A DNA stretch of 64,000 bases from Listeria cossartiae subsp. cossartiae (GTDB lineage: Bacteria; Bacillota; Bacilli; Lactobacillales; Listeriaceae): the NCBI RefSeq assembly GCF_014224155.1, contig NZ_JAASUI010000001.1, positions 434,001 through 498,000 of the forward strand. The letters are read 5' to 3'. How positions within the stretch are numbered: position 1 is the stretch's first letter; the number at the start of each line of letters is the position of its first letter. Position numbers and translations under genes: made by a program. The notes beneath the pieces are model-generated. The model searched no databases, was not told the origin of the DNA, and worked only from the letters and a program-made list of their open reading frames with translations. Positions 31,869 through 40,861 of this stretch are shown here, piece after piece.

Positions 31869-32204
31869 ATGGGACGAATGGAAAACATTAAAAATTTAGC
31901 GTTTTTTGAGGATAAACCTGGACTCGCAGAACAAATTCTCGTGCTTGAAAAGAAAACACAACTTTTCTTACCGAATGAATTTGAAATTAGACAAACAGTT
32001 GGCTATCAAATCGGGGATAAAGAAGTCATTTTAGGTCGGCTCGAGTCATTTTATTTTCTCGCTTTAAAAGGTGTCGATGAAGATAACTACCGCTCGCAAG
32101 CATTTGCCAGTGAAGCGGATGCTAAAGCGTTTTTCGTTCATTTACCAGAAATGGAAAACGAGTTAGTTGCCTTTTGGTTAAATGAAGTGGAATTAGTTCG
32201 CTGA
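31869..32204 (+). CDS. Uncharacterised flagellar-operon protein
   Basis: 111 residues, soluble, alpha/beta, acidic; TVGYQIGDKEVILGRLESFYFLAL is its most regular part. No family recognised. Lies between cheR and motA in the same operon (24 bp after cheR, 26 bp before motA), so a chemotaxis or motor-related role is likely but unproven. Confidence 0.7.
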   Translation: MGRMENIKNLAFFEDKPGLAEQILVLEKKTQLFLPNEFEIRQTVGYQIGDKEVILGRLESFYFLALKGVDEDNYRSQAFASEADAKAFFVHLPEMENELVAFWLNEVELVR

Positions 32205-32230
32205 AATAAGTAGGTGGGAGATGAAGTAAC

Positions 32231-33082
32231 GTGGAAATAACAACGATAATAGGACTTGTGTTGGCAGTGATAGTCATTGCAGGTTCATTCATGATTCAAA
32301 ATATATCACTGGCGATGTTATTTAGCGCTGAAGCTTTAATTGTCATCATTCTTGGGACAATTACGGCTGTTATGATGGCGCACCCATGGAGTGATGTAAA
32401 AGTAGTACCGAAACTATTCAAAATTCTTTTCACAAAAGAGAAGATGCCGGACAAAGTAGAAGTACTCGTGCAATACAAAGAATATGCAGACGAAATTAGG
32501 CGTAGCGGGGTACTGGCGCTGGAAGATTCTGTCGATGAAATTGAAGATCCATTTATGAAACGAGGCATGCGCTTAGTTGTAGATGGACAATCTTCCCCAG
32601 AATTTTTACGGGATGTTTTGGAAGAAGAGGTAGCGAGCATGGAAGAACGCCATGCTGCTTATGCCAAGATTTTTGCATCAGCCGGAGCATATGCGCCGAC
32701 GCTCGGTGTACTTGGAGCAGCGATGGGACTCATTCATGCGATGGGCGAAATGTCGAACCCAGACAAACTGAGCGAAGCAATAGCCGCGGCGTTTGTTTGT
32801 ACCATTTTCGGTATTTTTACCGGTTACGTGCTTTGGACACCATTTGCCAATAAATTAAAAGTGAAATCACAAAAAGAAGTGCATTTGAGATATATGATGA
32901 TTGAGGGAGTCGTCGCGCTTCAAGAACGAAATGCACCACGTGTTGTGGAAGAACGTTTATTATCTTTTTTAAGTCCAAAAGAGAAAGATGTGCTGCGAAA
33001 TGGAAAAGGGAAGAAAACGAGAGAAGTGGAGGAAATTGAGCGTGGCCAAGCGTCGCAAGAAACCGCAGGAGGAACACGTTGA
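32231..33082 (+). CDS. motA: MotA, stator protein
   Basis: 283 residues from a GTG start. Four TM helices, the cytosolic loop with conserved charges (ALEDSVDEIEDPFMKRGMRLVVDG), and the TM3-4 block AGAYAPTLGVLGAAMGLIHAMGEM with the conserved Pro. Stator with MotB. Its 3' end overlaps motB by 41 bp. Confidence 0.95.
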   Translation: MEITTIIGLVLAVIVIAGSFMIQNISLAMLFSAEALIVIILGTITAVMMAHPWSDVKVVPKLFKILFTKEKMPDKVEVLVQYKEYADEIRRSGVLALEDSVDEIEDPFMKRGMRLVVDGQSSPEFLRDVLEEEVASMEERHAAYAKIFASAGAYAPTLGVLGAAMGLIHAMGEMSNPDKLSEAIAAAFVCTIFGIFTGYVLWTPFANKLKVKSQKEVHLRYMMIEGVVALQERNAPRVVEERLLSFLSPKEKDVLRNGKGKKTREVEEIERGQASQETAGGTR

Positions 33083-33869
33083 TGAAACGTGGCTAATTCC
33101 ATATAGTGATTTGCTGACACTTTTACTTGCTCTATTTATCGTTCTGTTTGCCTCCAGTTCAGTTGATGCAAAAAAATTCGAACAAATGGGAAATGCGTTT
33201 AAGAAAATTGTGGAGGAAGGCGCGGCAGGCAACCAAGCATATGTATCAAAAGAAAAAGGACCAGATGATCCAAATGTGAATGCAGTCTTGAAGGCGATGG
33301 AAGAGCAAGATAAAAAGAAAGAAGCAACCGAACAAGAGAAAGCCAAAAAAGCAGCAGCAGCCTTACTTAAAAAGCAAAATGAAGAAAAGATTGAAGCCTT
33401 TAAAAAACAAATTGATAGTTATATAGCAGCAGAGAATTTAGGAACAAAAATGACGACCAAGTATTCGGATGAAGGACTTTTGATTACGATTCGTGATGAT
33501 ATTTTATTCCAGTCGGGTAGTGCAGAATTATCAGCTGGGAAACGCGAAATAGCCAAAGAAATCGGCGAACTTTTTGCGCAAGGTAAGGGAACGATGGAAG
33601 GGATTGTTTCTGGACATACGGATAACGTGCCGATAAGTACATCGATTTATTCTTCCAACTGGGAACTAAGTGTCGCCCGTGCCGTTAATTTCATGGAAGC
33701 GATCATTCAAGAAAATAGTGAAGTAAACCCCGGCGAGTTTAGTGCTCGTGGCTACGGCGAATTCAGACCCGTCGCCAAAAATGATATCGCAGCAAATCGC
33801 GAAAAAAATCGGCGTGTAGAAATCATGGTGCGCCCAATTAATCGCGATACGCTTGATGAAGATGAGTAG
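33042..33869 (+). CDS. motB: MotB, stator protein
   Basis: 275 residues from the GTG at 33042 (AGTGGAGG 9 bp upstream; the longer frame has no site). One TM helix with the ion-carrying Asp23 (PYSDLLTLLLALFIVLF), a linker rich in Lys/Glu, and a C-terminal OmpA-like peptidoglycan-binding domain (GHTDNVPI, NWELSVARAVNFM, GYGEFRPV, NRRVEIMV). Confidence 0.95.
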   Translation: MAKRRKKPQEEHVDETWLIPYSDLLTLLLALFIVLFASSSVDAKKFEQMGNAFKKIVEEGAAGNQAYVSKEKGPDDPNVNAVLKAMEEQDKKKEATEQEKAKKAAAALLKKQNEEKIEAFKKQIDSYIAAENLGTKMTTKYSDEGLLITIRDDILFQSGSAELSAGKREIAKEIGELFAQGKGTMEGIVSGHTDNVPISTSIYSSNWELSVARAVNFMEAIIQENSEVNPGEFSARGYGEFRPVAKNDIAANREKNRRVEIMVRPINRDTLDEDE

Positions 33870-33878
33870 GTGAAGAGT

Positions 33879-34379
33879 TTGCAACTTTTTTTAAGCGGTT
33901 CGCATACGTTAACCGATTATGACAAACAAGAAATACAAGCATATCTCGAAAAATTTGCACCAGTGAACCACATTCACTTGCTTTGTTATAAGTCGATTGA
34001 AAATGAAGTGTTACAATTTTTTTTGAAAAAAGAGCATCTGGCTCCGCGCTTGTCGATTTACACTTTTGCACCGAAAGAATGTTTGCCAGAGCCGTTTTTA
34101 TCCGCGATAGATTACTTGGAACGCTTAGGAAGTAGCTATCAATCATTTGGTTATTTTGATACGGTAATTGCCAAGCCGACTTATGAGAAATTCTTAGCAC
34201 AAATTGTTAGTAAAATGGATTTGGTTTGTTGTTTTTATAACGGGGATAAGCCGACTGATGTGATACCAGTCGATGTTGCGAAAGCGTTCGATGTGCAAAG
34301 TATGATTTATGATTTGCCAAAAGCGAAGAAACATCTACTGCACCGTGCGAGTAGCGATAAAATAAAATTAGTGAATTAA
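33879..34379 (+). CDS. Uncharacterised protein before gmaR
   Basis: 166 residues from a TTG at 33879 preceded by GTAGGTGAAGAG; a GTG at 33870 is the alternative. Alpha/beta soluble protein: QLFLSGSHTLTDYDKQEIQA, then LSIYTFAPKECL and VCCFYNGDKPTDVIPVDVAKAF. It looks like a small Rossmann-type fold of the nucleoside-deoxyribosyltransferase/TIR-like kind, but I see no catalytic set. It sits directly before gmaR in the motility operon. Confidence 0.65.
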   Translation: MQLFLSGSHTLTDYDKQEIQAYLEKFAPVNHIHLLCYKSIENEVLQFFLKKEHLAPRLSIYTFAPKECLPEPFLSAIDYLERLGSSYQSFGYFDTVIAKPTYEKFLAQIVSKMDLVCCFYNGDKPTDVIPVDVAKAFDVQSMIYDLPKAKKHLLHRASSDKIKLVN

Positions 34380-34401
34380 TTGATAGAAAGAGGGAAGATT
34401 C

Positions 34402-36315
34402 ATGCGGCCGTTAATTTCGATTTGTATGATAGTCAAAAATGAAGCACATATTTTAAGACAAAGTTTAGCGTCTTTTAGAAAATTTACGGAAGAAATCATT
34501 ATTGTAGATACAGGTTCCACTGACGAAACCAAGGAAATCGCGCAAGAATTCACTGATTTTGTCTATGACTTTGAATGGACAGGCAACTTTTCTGATGCAA
34601 GAAACTTTGCGGCCAAACATGCAACGGGAAAATGGATTTTAGCGATTGATGCAGATGAATGTTTGGAAGAGGAAAGTTACCGCAAATTAGAAAAACAGTT
34701 AAAATCACCAACGGAACCAATTCAAATGGCGCAAATCATTAGCTTTACAGGGGAAAAAGGGCGAGTGACAACAACAAACCAAATGGCGCGAGTTTATAAA
34801 AATGACGGCACGATTTGCTTCCGCGGCGTGATCCATGAACAACTAGAAGCAATCGACAAACGCCCGATTGCAGCTGGCGTTGCTGAAGTAAAAATTTATC
34901 ATTATGGCTATATGTCGGAAATTGTCGAAAAACAAGATAAATCAGACCGTAATTTACGTTTGTTAGAAAAAGAAGTTAAAAATAATAAAAATAGCGGCTT
35001 CGTGCATTTTAATATTGGGCAAGAAATGAATCGACTTGGTAATAAAAAAGAAGCGCTTAAAGAATTTTCCGAAGCGTTCCGATTGCGCGACCACAACCAC
35101 TACATTTGGGCGAAACTAAGCGCTTATCATATTGCTGAGCTACTTGAGCAAGAAAAACGCTATGACGAAAGTTTGGCCATTATCGAAGAAGCAAGAGTCA
35201 TTTGGCCAAATGTACCTGAATTCCCACTTAAAAAAGCCAATATTTTATATGTGAACCACCAACTCGAGGATGCGAAAGAAATTTATCAAAGTCTGCTAGA
35301 AAATACCGCTATTGACTACCAACCAATCGTGTTGTACGAAGCAACCAATTTTATGCCGCACAAAATGCTAGGAACGATTTACTTAGAGGAAAAAGATTAT
35401 ACGCGCGCGATGACTCATTTTTCTAAAGCCTATGCGGAAAACAGTTCCGATTACGGTGTGATGTTCCAAATGATTATGCTGCTTAGCAAGTTCCATCAAC
35501 CAAAAGAAATTTTCGCTTTTATGGATCGTCATCACTTTATCTCTAGCACGGAAACGGGCTTGCGCTTACTTTCGATGACAACGCAACAAGGTTACGCGGA
35601 ATTGTCCGAACTCATTGTTCAATCGCTAACCGATGTGTATCCGCCAGTCGCAGAAGCAACCGAAGTGAAAATCGCAACGATCCGCAACGTCTTCCCAGTA
35701 ATTAGCGAATCTGCTATTTTATTTGGAATTAAAGAAGAGCTAATTGATGCAGCCGACTTATGTTTATGGCATTACGAAAATCCGCAATTACCAATCGAAC
35801 GCGTCATGAAAAATAGCGATGTTGGCGACATTTACGATTTTATCTTTGAAAATGGTCCGCGAATTAGCAAGAAACGTTATTTATTTGTTTTAGAACGGGC
35901 GATTGCACTTGGAAAAGGCGAGTTTGCTGATTACTTATTGGCGCTTCGTCACGTTTACCATGACAGCATTAATAGCCATATTGCGGACTTGTTTTTCCAA
36001 TATGATTTTGCGGATATCGCGCTCGATTTCTACAATATCGTTGATGCAGACGAAGTGACCAAACAAGGCTATATCAACCTAATTAATTATTTAGTAGATG
36101 CTGATGTACTGGATGAGGCGCTTGCGATTGCAGAACGAGGCATCGATAATTTTAGTACTGATTTCCGTTTTTACCTTTGGGCAATCAAAATTGATACCGA
36201 AAACCGCGCGAACCGAATCAGCGAGGCAATGGATGAATTTCCGAATAACCGTTATTTAGCAAAACTGTTGGATGAAGTTACGATGTTGCAAGATACAGTT
36301 ACAAACAATCGATAG
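34402..36315 (+). CDS. gmaR: GmaR, flagellin O-GlcNAc transferase and MogR anti-repressor
   Basis: 637 residues. The N-terminal family-2 glycosyltransferase domain (ISICMIVKNEAHILRQSL; DTGSTDET at 36-43; DADE at 83-86; GVIHEQL) is followed by TPR-like helical repeats to ~350 and a C-terminal region. In Listeria this protein attaches GlcNAc to FlaA and also binds MogR, lifting repression at low temperature; that dual role is literature knowledge for this gene. Start behind AAAGAGGGAAG. Confidence 0.94.
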   Translation: MRPLISICMIVKNEAHILRQSLASFRKFTEEIIIVDTGSTDETKEIAQEFTDFVYDFEWTGNFSDARNFAAKHATGKWILAIDADECLEEESYRKLEKQLKSPTEPIQMAQIISFTGEKGRVTTTNQMARVYKNDGTICFRGVIHEQLEAIDKRPIAAGVAEVKIYHYGYMSEIVEKQDKSDRNLRLLEKEVKNNKNSGFVHFNIGQEMNRLGNKKEALKEFSEAFRLRDHNHYIWAKLSAYHIAELLEQEKRYDESLAIIEEARVIWPNVPEFPLKKANILYVNHQLEDAKEIYQSLLENTAIDYQPIVLYEATNFMPHKMLGTIYLEEKDYTRAMTHFSKAYAENSSDYGVMFQMIMLLSKFHQPKEIFAFMDRHHFISSTETGLRLLSMTTQQGYAELSELIVQSLTDVYPPVAEATEVKIATIRNVFPVISESAILFGIKEELIDAADLCLWHYENPQLPIERVMKNSDVGDIYDFIFENGPRISKKRYLFVLERAIALGKGEFADYLLALRHVYHDSINSHIADLFFQYDFADIALDFYNIVDADEVTKQGYINLINYLVDADVLDEALAIAERGIDNFSTDFRFYLWAIKIDTENRANRISEAMDEFPNNRYLAKLLDEVTMLQDTVTNNR

Positions 36316-36327
36316 GAGGCCAGTAAT

Positions 36328-37236
36328 ATGACAGAAGAAAAAGGAATTTTACTACAAAGTGGAACAAATGAACTGGAAATTGTTACATTTACTGTTGGCG
36401 AAAACTTATTTTGTATTAACGTTTTAAAAGTGAAAGAAATTATTCATCCGCTTGAAGTGACGCCTGTACCAGATTCGAACCCGGCAATTGAAGGCGTTTC
36501 CCAAGTCCGCGGCGAAATCATGCCAGTCGTGAACCTTGCTCGTGTGATGAAATTACCCGAAATCGAACCAGAAAACACGAAATTTATTATTACAGAACTA
36601 AACCAAATGAAAATCGTTTTCCGTGTAGATGAGGTTCATCGTATCCAACGTATTTCGTGGGAACAAATTGAAGAACCAGAAAAACTATCGATTGGTTTAG
36701 AAGAATTAGCAGTTGGTATCGTGAAACTAGACGGCAATCTAGTGCTATTGCTTGATTATGAAAAAATCATTTATGAAATCAGCGGAAATGCCGATTTTGC
36801 TGTTACTGGTGAAGACCGCATGGCACGAAAAGTAAACCGTGAAGAGAAGACAATCTTTATAGCTGAAGACTCACAAATGCTGCGTCAACTGCTTGAAGAT
36901 ACGCTTCATGAGGCCGGTTATACAAATCTGCAGTTCTTTGCAAATGGTCGCGAAGCACAAGAACATATTTTCAAATTGCTCAAAGAACAAAAAGAGCAAA
37001 CGTTTGAAAATGTTAACTTGTTAATCACGGATATCGAAATGCCGCAAATGGACGGGCATCATTTAACAAAAGTAATTAAAGAAGATGAAATTGGCCGTGA
37101 ATTGCCAGTTGTTATTTTCTCTTCGTTAATTACAGAAGACCTGGAACATAAAGGCGCGGGTGTCGGAGCTGATGCGCAAGTAAGTAAACCGAATATTCAT
37201 CAACTGATTAATATTTTAGATGAGCTAGTTTTATAA
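36328..37236 (+). CDS. cheV: CheV, CheW-receiver coupling protein
   Basis: 302 residues. CheW-like domain (residues ~10-150: EIVTFTVGENLFCINVLKVKEI, VSQVRGEIMPVVNLARVM) fused to a response-regulator domain (FIAEDSQMLRQLLEDTL; phospho-acceptor in LLITDIEMPQMDG; switch SSL; SKPN). Couples receptors to CheA; no separate cheW was seen in the window, so CheV may do the coupling alone. A strong terminator follows. Confidence 0.95.
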   Translation: MTEEKGILLQSGTNELEIVTFTVGENLFCINVLKVKEIIHPLEVTPVPDSNPAIEGVSQVRGEIMPVVNLARVMKLPEIEPENTKFIITELNQMKIVFRVDEVHRIQRISWEQIEEPEKLSIGLEELAVGIVKLDGNLVLLLDYEKIIYEISGNADFAVTGEDRMARKVNREEKTIFIAEDSQMLRQLLEDTLHEAGYTNLQFFANGREAQEHIFKLLKEQKEQTFENVNLLITDIEMPQMDGHHLTKVIKEDEIGRELPVVIFSSLITEDLEHKGAGVGADAQVSKPNIHQLINILDELVL

Positions 37237-37287
37237 AATGAAGTGTTTGGACAACTTTTCTGTTCAAACACTTCTTCATTTTATTTT
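37234..37287 (+). terminator. Terminator between cheV and flaA
   Basis: Stem AAAATGAAGTGTTTG...CAAACACTTCTTCATTTT followed by a T-run. It ends the first long motility operon. Confidence 0.85.
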
Positions 37288-37372
37288 AAAAAAACGATTT
37301 ACAAAAACGTAAAATTGTTGATATAAAGCCGTTTATTCATTTTTATATAAATAAAAACAACTTATTTTTATA

Positions 37373-37385
37373 TTTTTAACAAAAA
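37373..37385. promoter_or_regulatory. MogR box 1 at flaA
   Basis: TTTT-TAACA-AAAA, just upstream of the flaA -35. Confidence 0.75.
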
Positions 37386-37389
37386 ACAT

Positions 37390-37418
37390 TTGATTTTTTA
37401 AAAAAATGAAGATATAAT
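37390..37418 (+). promoter_or_regulatory. flaA promoter with overlapping MogR box 2
   Basis: -35 TTGATT (37390-37395), 17-bp spacer, -10 TATAAT (37413-37418), a sigma-A-type promoter. A perfect MogR box (TTTT-TTAAA-AAAA, 37394-37406) covers the -35 and spacer, so bound MogR would block RNA polymerase directly. Confidence 0.85.
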
Positions 37419-37475
37419 AAAGCATATAGAGAAGAGCAGTCTTTTCTAAACCGAAAATGTAGGAGGGAAACACAA

Positions 37476-38339
37476 ATGAAAGTAAATACTAATATCATTA
37501 GCTTGAAAACACAAGAATATCTTCGTAAAAACAACGAAGGCATGACTCAAGCGCAAGAACGTTTAGCATCTGGTAAACGTATTAACAGTTCTCTTGACGA
37601 CGCTGCTGGTCTTGCAGTTGTTACTCGTATGAACGTTAAATCTACAGGCTTAGATGCAGCAAGCAAAAACTCATCCATGGGTATTGACTTGTTACAAACA
37701 GCGGATTCAGCTCTTAGCTCCATGAGTTCAATCTTGCAACGTATGCGTCAATTAGCAGTACAATCTTCTAACGGTTCATTCAGTGACGAAGATCGTAAAC
37801 AATATACTGCTGAATTCGGTAGCTTGATCAAAGAACTTGATCACGTTGCTGACACTACTAACTACAACAACATCAAATTACTAGATCAAACTGCTACAAA
37901 TGCTGCTACTCAAGTAAGCATCCAAGCGTCTGATAAAGCTAATGACTTAATCAATATCGATCTTTTCAATGCGAAAGGTCTTTCTGCTGGAACAATCACT
38001 TTAGGTAGTGGTTCTACAGTTGCTGGTTATAGTGCATTATCTGTTGCTGATGCTGATTCTTCTCAAGAAGCAACGGAAGCTATTGATGAATTAATCAATA
38101 ACATCTCTAACGGTCGTGCGCTTCTAGGTGCTGGTATGAGTCGCCTTAGCTACAATGTATCTAACGTGAACAATCAATCCATCGCAACTAAAGCATCTGC
38201 TTCATCCATTGAAGATGCAGATATGGCTGCTGAAATGTCCGAAATGACTAAATACAAAATTCTTACACAAACATCTATCAGCATGCTTTCTCAAGCAAAC
38301 CAAACACCGCAAATGTTAACTCAATTAATTAACAGCTAA
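37476..38339 (+). CDS. flaA: FlaA, flagellin
   Basis: 287 residues, the L. monocytogenes flagellin length. Conserved D0/D1 termini (MKVNTNIISLKTQEYLRKN; ...SMLSQANQTPQMLTQLINS) with a short central domain. Codon use is visibly more optimised than in neighbours, fitting high expression. Substrate of GmaR glycosylation. Strong ribosome site TAGGAGGGAAACAC. Monocistronic, with its own promoter and terminator. Confidence 0.98.
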   Translation: MKVNTNIISLKTQEYLRKNNEGMTQAQERLASGKRINSSLDDAAGLAVVTRMNVKSTGLDAASKNSSMGIDLLQTADSALSSMSSILQRMRQLAVQSSNGSFSDEDRKQYTAEFGSLIKELDHVADTTNYNNIKLLDQTATNAATQVSIQASDKANDLINIDLFNAKGLSAGTITLGSGSTVAGYSALSVADADSSQEATEAIDELINNISNGRALLGAGMSRLSYNVSNVNNQSIATKASASSIEDADMAAEMSEMTKYKILTQTSISMLSQANQTPQMLTQLINS

Positions 38340-38377
38340 TAACATATCAAATTCATTTATCGAACATTGTTTACCCT

Positions 38378-38415
38378 TAGCCTCTCGTCACCCCGGACGA
38401 GGGGCTTTTCTTTTT
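38378..38415 (+). terminator. flaA terminator
   Basis: 11-bp stem AGCCTCTCGTC/GACGAGGGGCT with an ACCCCG loop and T-rich tail. Confidence 0.9.
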
Positions 38416-38489
38416 ATTTATAAAAATATTTTTGGATTACAAATAGGGCGCAGCGCCAAAGTTAAGCTGGTTAACTATTTTTTGAATAA

Positions 38490-38580
38490 TTTTATTATAA
38501 AAAACGGATATTTTTTAAGAAAAAGGTAGAAATTGTCCTATTTTTATTATAAAATGATATTATGCGATTTTTTTAAAAAA
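38490..38580. promoter_or_regulatory. Array of four MogR boxes ahead of cheYA
   Basis: Exact TTTT-N5-AAAA sites at 38490-38502, 38511-38523, 38542-38554 and 38568-38580 (spacers TATTAT-like, TTAAG, ATTAT, TTTAA), spaced 21, 31 and 26 bp start to start. The last is 34 bp before the cheY start. This is the densest MogR site cluster in the window. Confidence 0.75.
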
Positions 38581-38613
38581 TATTTATAGGTATAGGAATG
38601 GGAGTTGTATTTT

Positions 38614-38973
38614 ATGTTGAAGTTGTTGATTGTCGACGATGCAATGTTCATGCGTACGATGATTAAGAATATCGTGAAAGATAGCGATTTTGAAGTAGTT
38701 GCAGAAGCGGAAAATGGACTGGAAGCAGTGAAAAAGTATGATGAAGTAAAACCGGATATTGTGACACTGGATATTACGATGCCAGAAATGGATGGCTTAG
38801 AAGCACTTGCGCAAATTATGGCAAAAGATCCATCGGCAAAAGTAATTATGTGCTCAGCGATGGGGCAACAAGGTATGGTTGTTGATGCCATTAAAAAAGG
38901 TGCCAAAGACTTTATCGTAAAACCTTTCCAAGCGGACCGAGTTTTAGAGGCGTTAGAAAAAGCAGCTAAGTAG
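38614..38973 (+). CDS. cheY: CheY, chemotaxis response regulator
   Basis: 119 residues from the ATG at 38614 (GGGAG 9 bp upstream). Receiver domain: acidic pocket VDDAM (Asp8/Asp9), phospho-Asp53 in TLDITMPEMDG, Ser/Thr switch in MCSAMG, Lys in VKPF. Phospho-CheY binds the motor switch (FliM). Confidence 0.96.
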   Translation: MLKLLIVDDAMFMRTMIKNIVKDSDFEVVAEAENGLEAVKKYDEVKPDIVTLDITMPEMDGLEALAQIMAKDPSAKVIMCSAMGQQGMVVDAIKKGAKDFIVKPFQADRVLEALEKAAK

Positions 38974-38992
38974 AGAAATGGAGGTGGATAGC

Positions 38993-40849
38993 ATGACTAC
39001 AAATATGTTAGACCTGTTTATAGAAGAAGCTTCAGAACATTTACAGGCGCTAAATGATAATCTGTTACAGCTTGAGAAAGACCCGACGAACGGTCAGTTA
39101 GTAAGTGAAATTTTCCGTTCAGCACATACGTTTAAAGGGATGTCCGCAACGATGGGCTTCCAGCAGGTGGCTGATTTAACGCATGCAATGGAAAATGTAC
39201 TAGATGAGGTACGCAATAATCGATTGGCTGTAACAGAACATTTGGTAGACATTATTTTTACATGTACATCTCATTTAGAAACAATGGTTTCGGATATCCA
39301 GCACGGCGGACAAGGCGCGGCGGATATTTCGAAAACCGTGGCTGACTTAGAAGCACTTTTACACCCAGAGCAAGAAACCGATTTAGCAGTTGAAAAAACG
39401 TATCGTATTGCTATTCAAATTGAAGAAGCAGCTATTTTGAAAGCAGTGCGGGCGGTAATGTGTTTAGAGCGACTTGCGGAAATGGGGATTATTTCAGAAA
39501 CGACGCCAGACAGAGAAGCGATTGAGCTAGAAGAGTTTGAGCAGTCATTTGAAGTAGTCCTAGAGTCGGCGCAAACGAAAGACGAAATCGAAGCGGTTAT
39601 TCTCGATATTTCTGAAATCGAAAAAGTGACTGTGACAGAAGAAGTGGAAGAAGTTCAGGTTATTGAACCAATCAAAAAAGCCGCAAAACAAACAACCAAA
39701 CGATTAGAAAATAAAACCATTCGTGTACAACTTGAAAAAATCGAAAAGCTAATGAACGTTTTTGAAGAAAGCGTCATTGAACGGGCGAGAATTGACGAAA
39801 TCGCAGAAAAAACCAATAACAAAGAATTGATGGAGCATCTTGGACGATTCAGCTCCATCTCCAAAGAAATTCAAAATGGCTTACTGAACATGCGGATGGT
39901 GCCAGTGGACAGTGTTTTCAATCGCTTTCCAAAAATGGTGCGCACGCTAGCCAAAGAATTAGGCAAGAAAATCGATTTAGTGATTGAAGGCGCAGATACG
40001 GAAGTCGACAAAATCGTCATTGATGAAATTGGCGATCCACTTGTTCACTTAATCCGTAATTCGGTAGATCACGGCGCTGAAACAGTCGAAGTGAGACGTA
40101 AAAACGGGAAAAATGAAACCGCCACAATTAATCTAAAAGCCTTCCATAGTGGTAACAATGTCGTGATTGAAATTGCGGATGACGGTGCGGGAATCAATAA
40201 ACGTAAAGTTTTAGAAAAAGCGATTGCGAAAAATGTCGTTACAAGAGCAGAATCAACAAAAATGACTGACGCGGAAATTTTTGATTTATTATTTGATTCC
40301 GGTTTCAGTACCGCAGATCAAGTATCAGATCTTTCCGGTCGCGGCGTTGGCTTAGACGTAGTTCGTAATACTATTCTTAAAATTGGCGGGAAAATCAGCG
40401 TGGAATCAAGCGAAAATGCTGGTTCGACGTTCCGAATTGAAATTCCGCTAACATTATCCATCATCCAGTCGATGCTCGTTGCAACATCGGAACGCCGCTA
40501 TGCTGTGCCACTTGCGAACGTGGCCGAAGCTATCACAATTAATCCCGCGGACATCCAACACGTTCACGGCAAAGACTTAATCAATTACCGCGAAACAATT
40601 ATTGAAGTACTCGACTTAGGCGAATGCTTCCACGAAACACCTTTAAAAGACACAGATGAATTACTTTTACTCGTTGTCAAAAATGCCAAGCGTACTTTTG
40701 GACTTATTATTAAAGATATTATCGGTCAACGGGAAATCGTTTTAAAAACACTTGGCGGCTTTTTCAGCGAAAGTCAAATTGCCTTTTCAGGGGCAACGAT
40801 TTTGGGCGATGGCCGTGTCGTATTAATTTTAAATTTAGAAACATTTTAA
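38993..40849 (+). CDS. cheA: CheA, chemotaxis histidine kinase
   Basis: 618 residues from the ATG at 38993 behind GGAGGTGG. HPt domain with phospho-His45 (FRSAHTFKGMSATMG), a P2-like linker, dimerisation helices, HATPase (N box IRNSVDHGAE, G1 DDGAGI, G2 GRGVGLDVV), and a CheW-like regulatory domain. Phosphorylates CheY and probably CheV. Confidence 0.96.
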   Translation: MTTNMLDLFIEEASEHLQALNDNLLQLEKDPTNGQLVSEIFRSAHTFKGMSATMGFQQVADLTHAMENVLDEVRNNRLAVTEHLVDIIFTCTSHLETMVSDIQHGGQGAADISKTVADLEALLHPEQETDLAVEKTYRIAIQIEEAAILKAVRAVMCLERLAEMGIISETTPDREAIELEEFEQSFEVVLESAQTKDEIEAVILDISEIEKVTVTEEVEEVQVIEPIKKAAKQTTKRLENKTIRVQLEKIEKLMNVFEESVIERARIDEIAEKTNNKELMEHLGRFSSISKEIQNGLLNMRMVPVDSVFNRFPKMVRTLAKELGKKIDLVIEGADTEVDKIVIDEIGDPLVHLIRNSVDHGAETVEVRRKNGKNETATINLKAFHSGNNVVIEIADDGAGINKRKVLEKAIAKNVVTRAESTKMTDAEIFDLLFDSGFSTADQVSDLSGRGVGLDVVRNTILKIGGKISVESSENAGSTFRIEIPLTLSIIQSMLVATSERRYAVPLANVAEAITINPADIQHVHGKDLINYRETIIEVLDLGECFHETPLKDTDELLLLVVKNAKRTFGLIIKDIIGQREIVLKTLGGFFSESQIAFSGATILGDGRVVLILNLETF

Positions 40850-40861
40850 GGAGGAACCATG

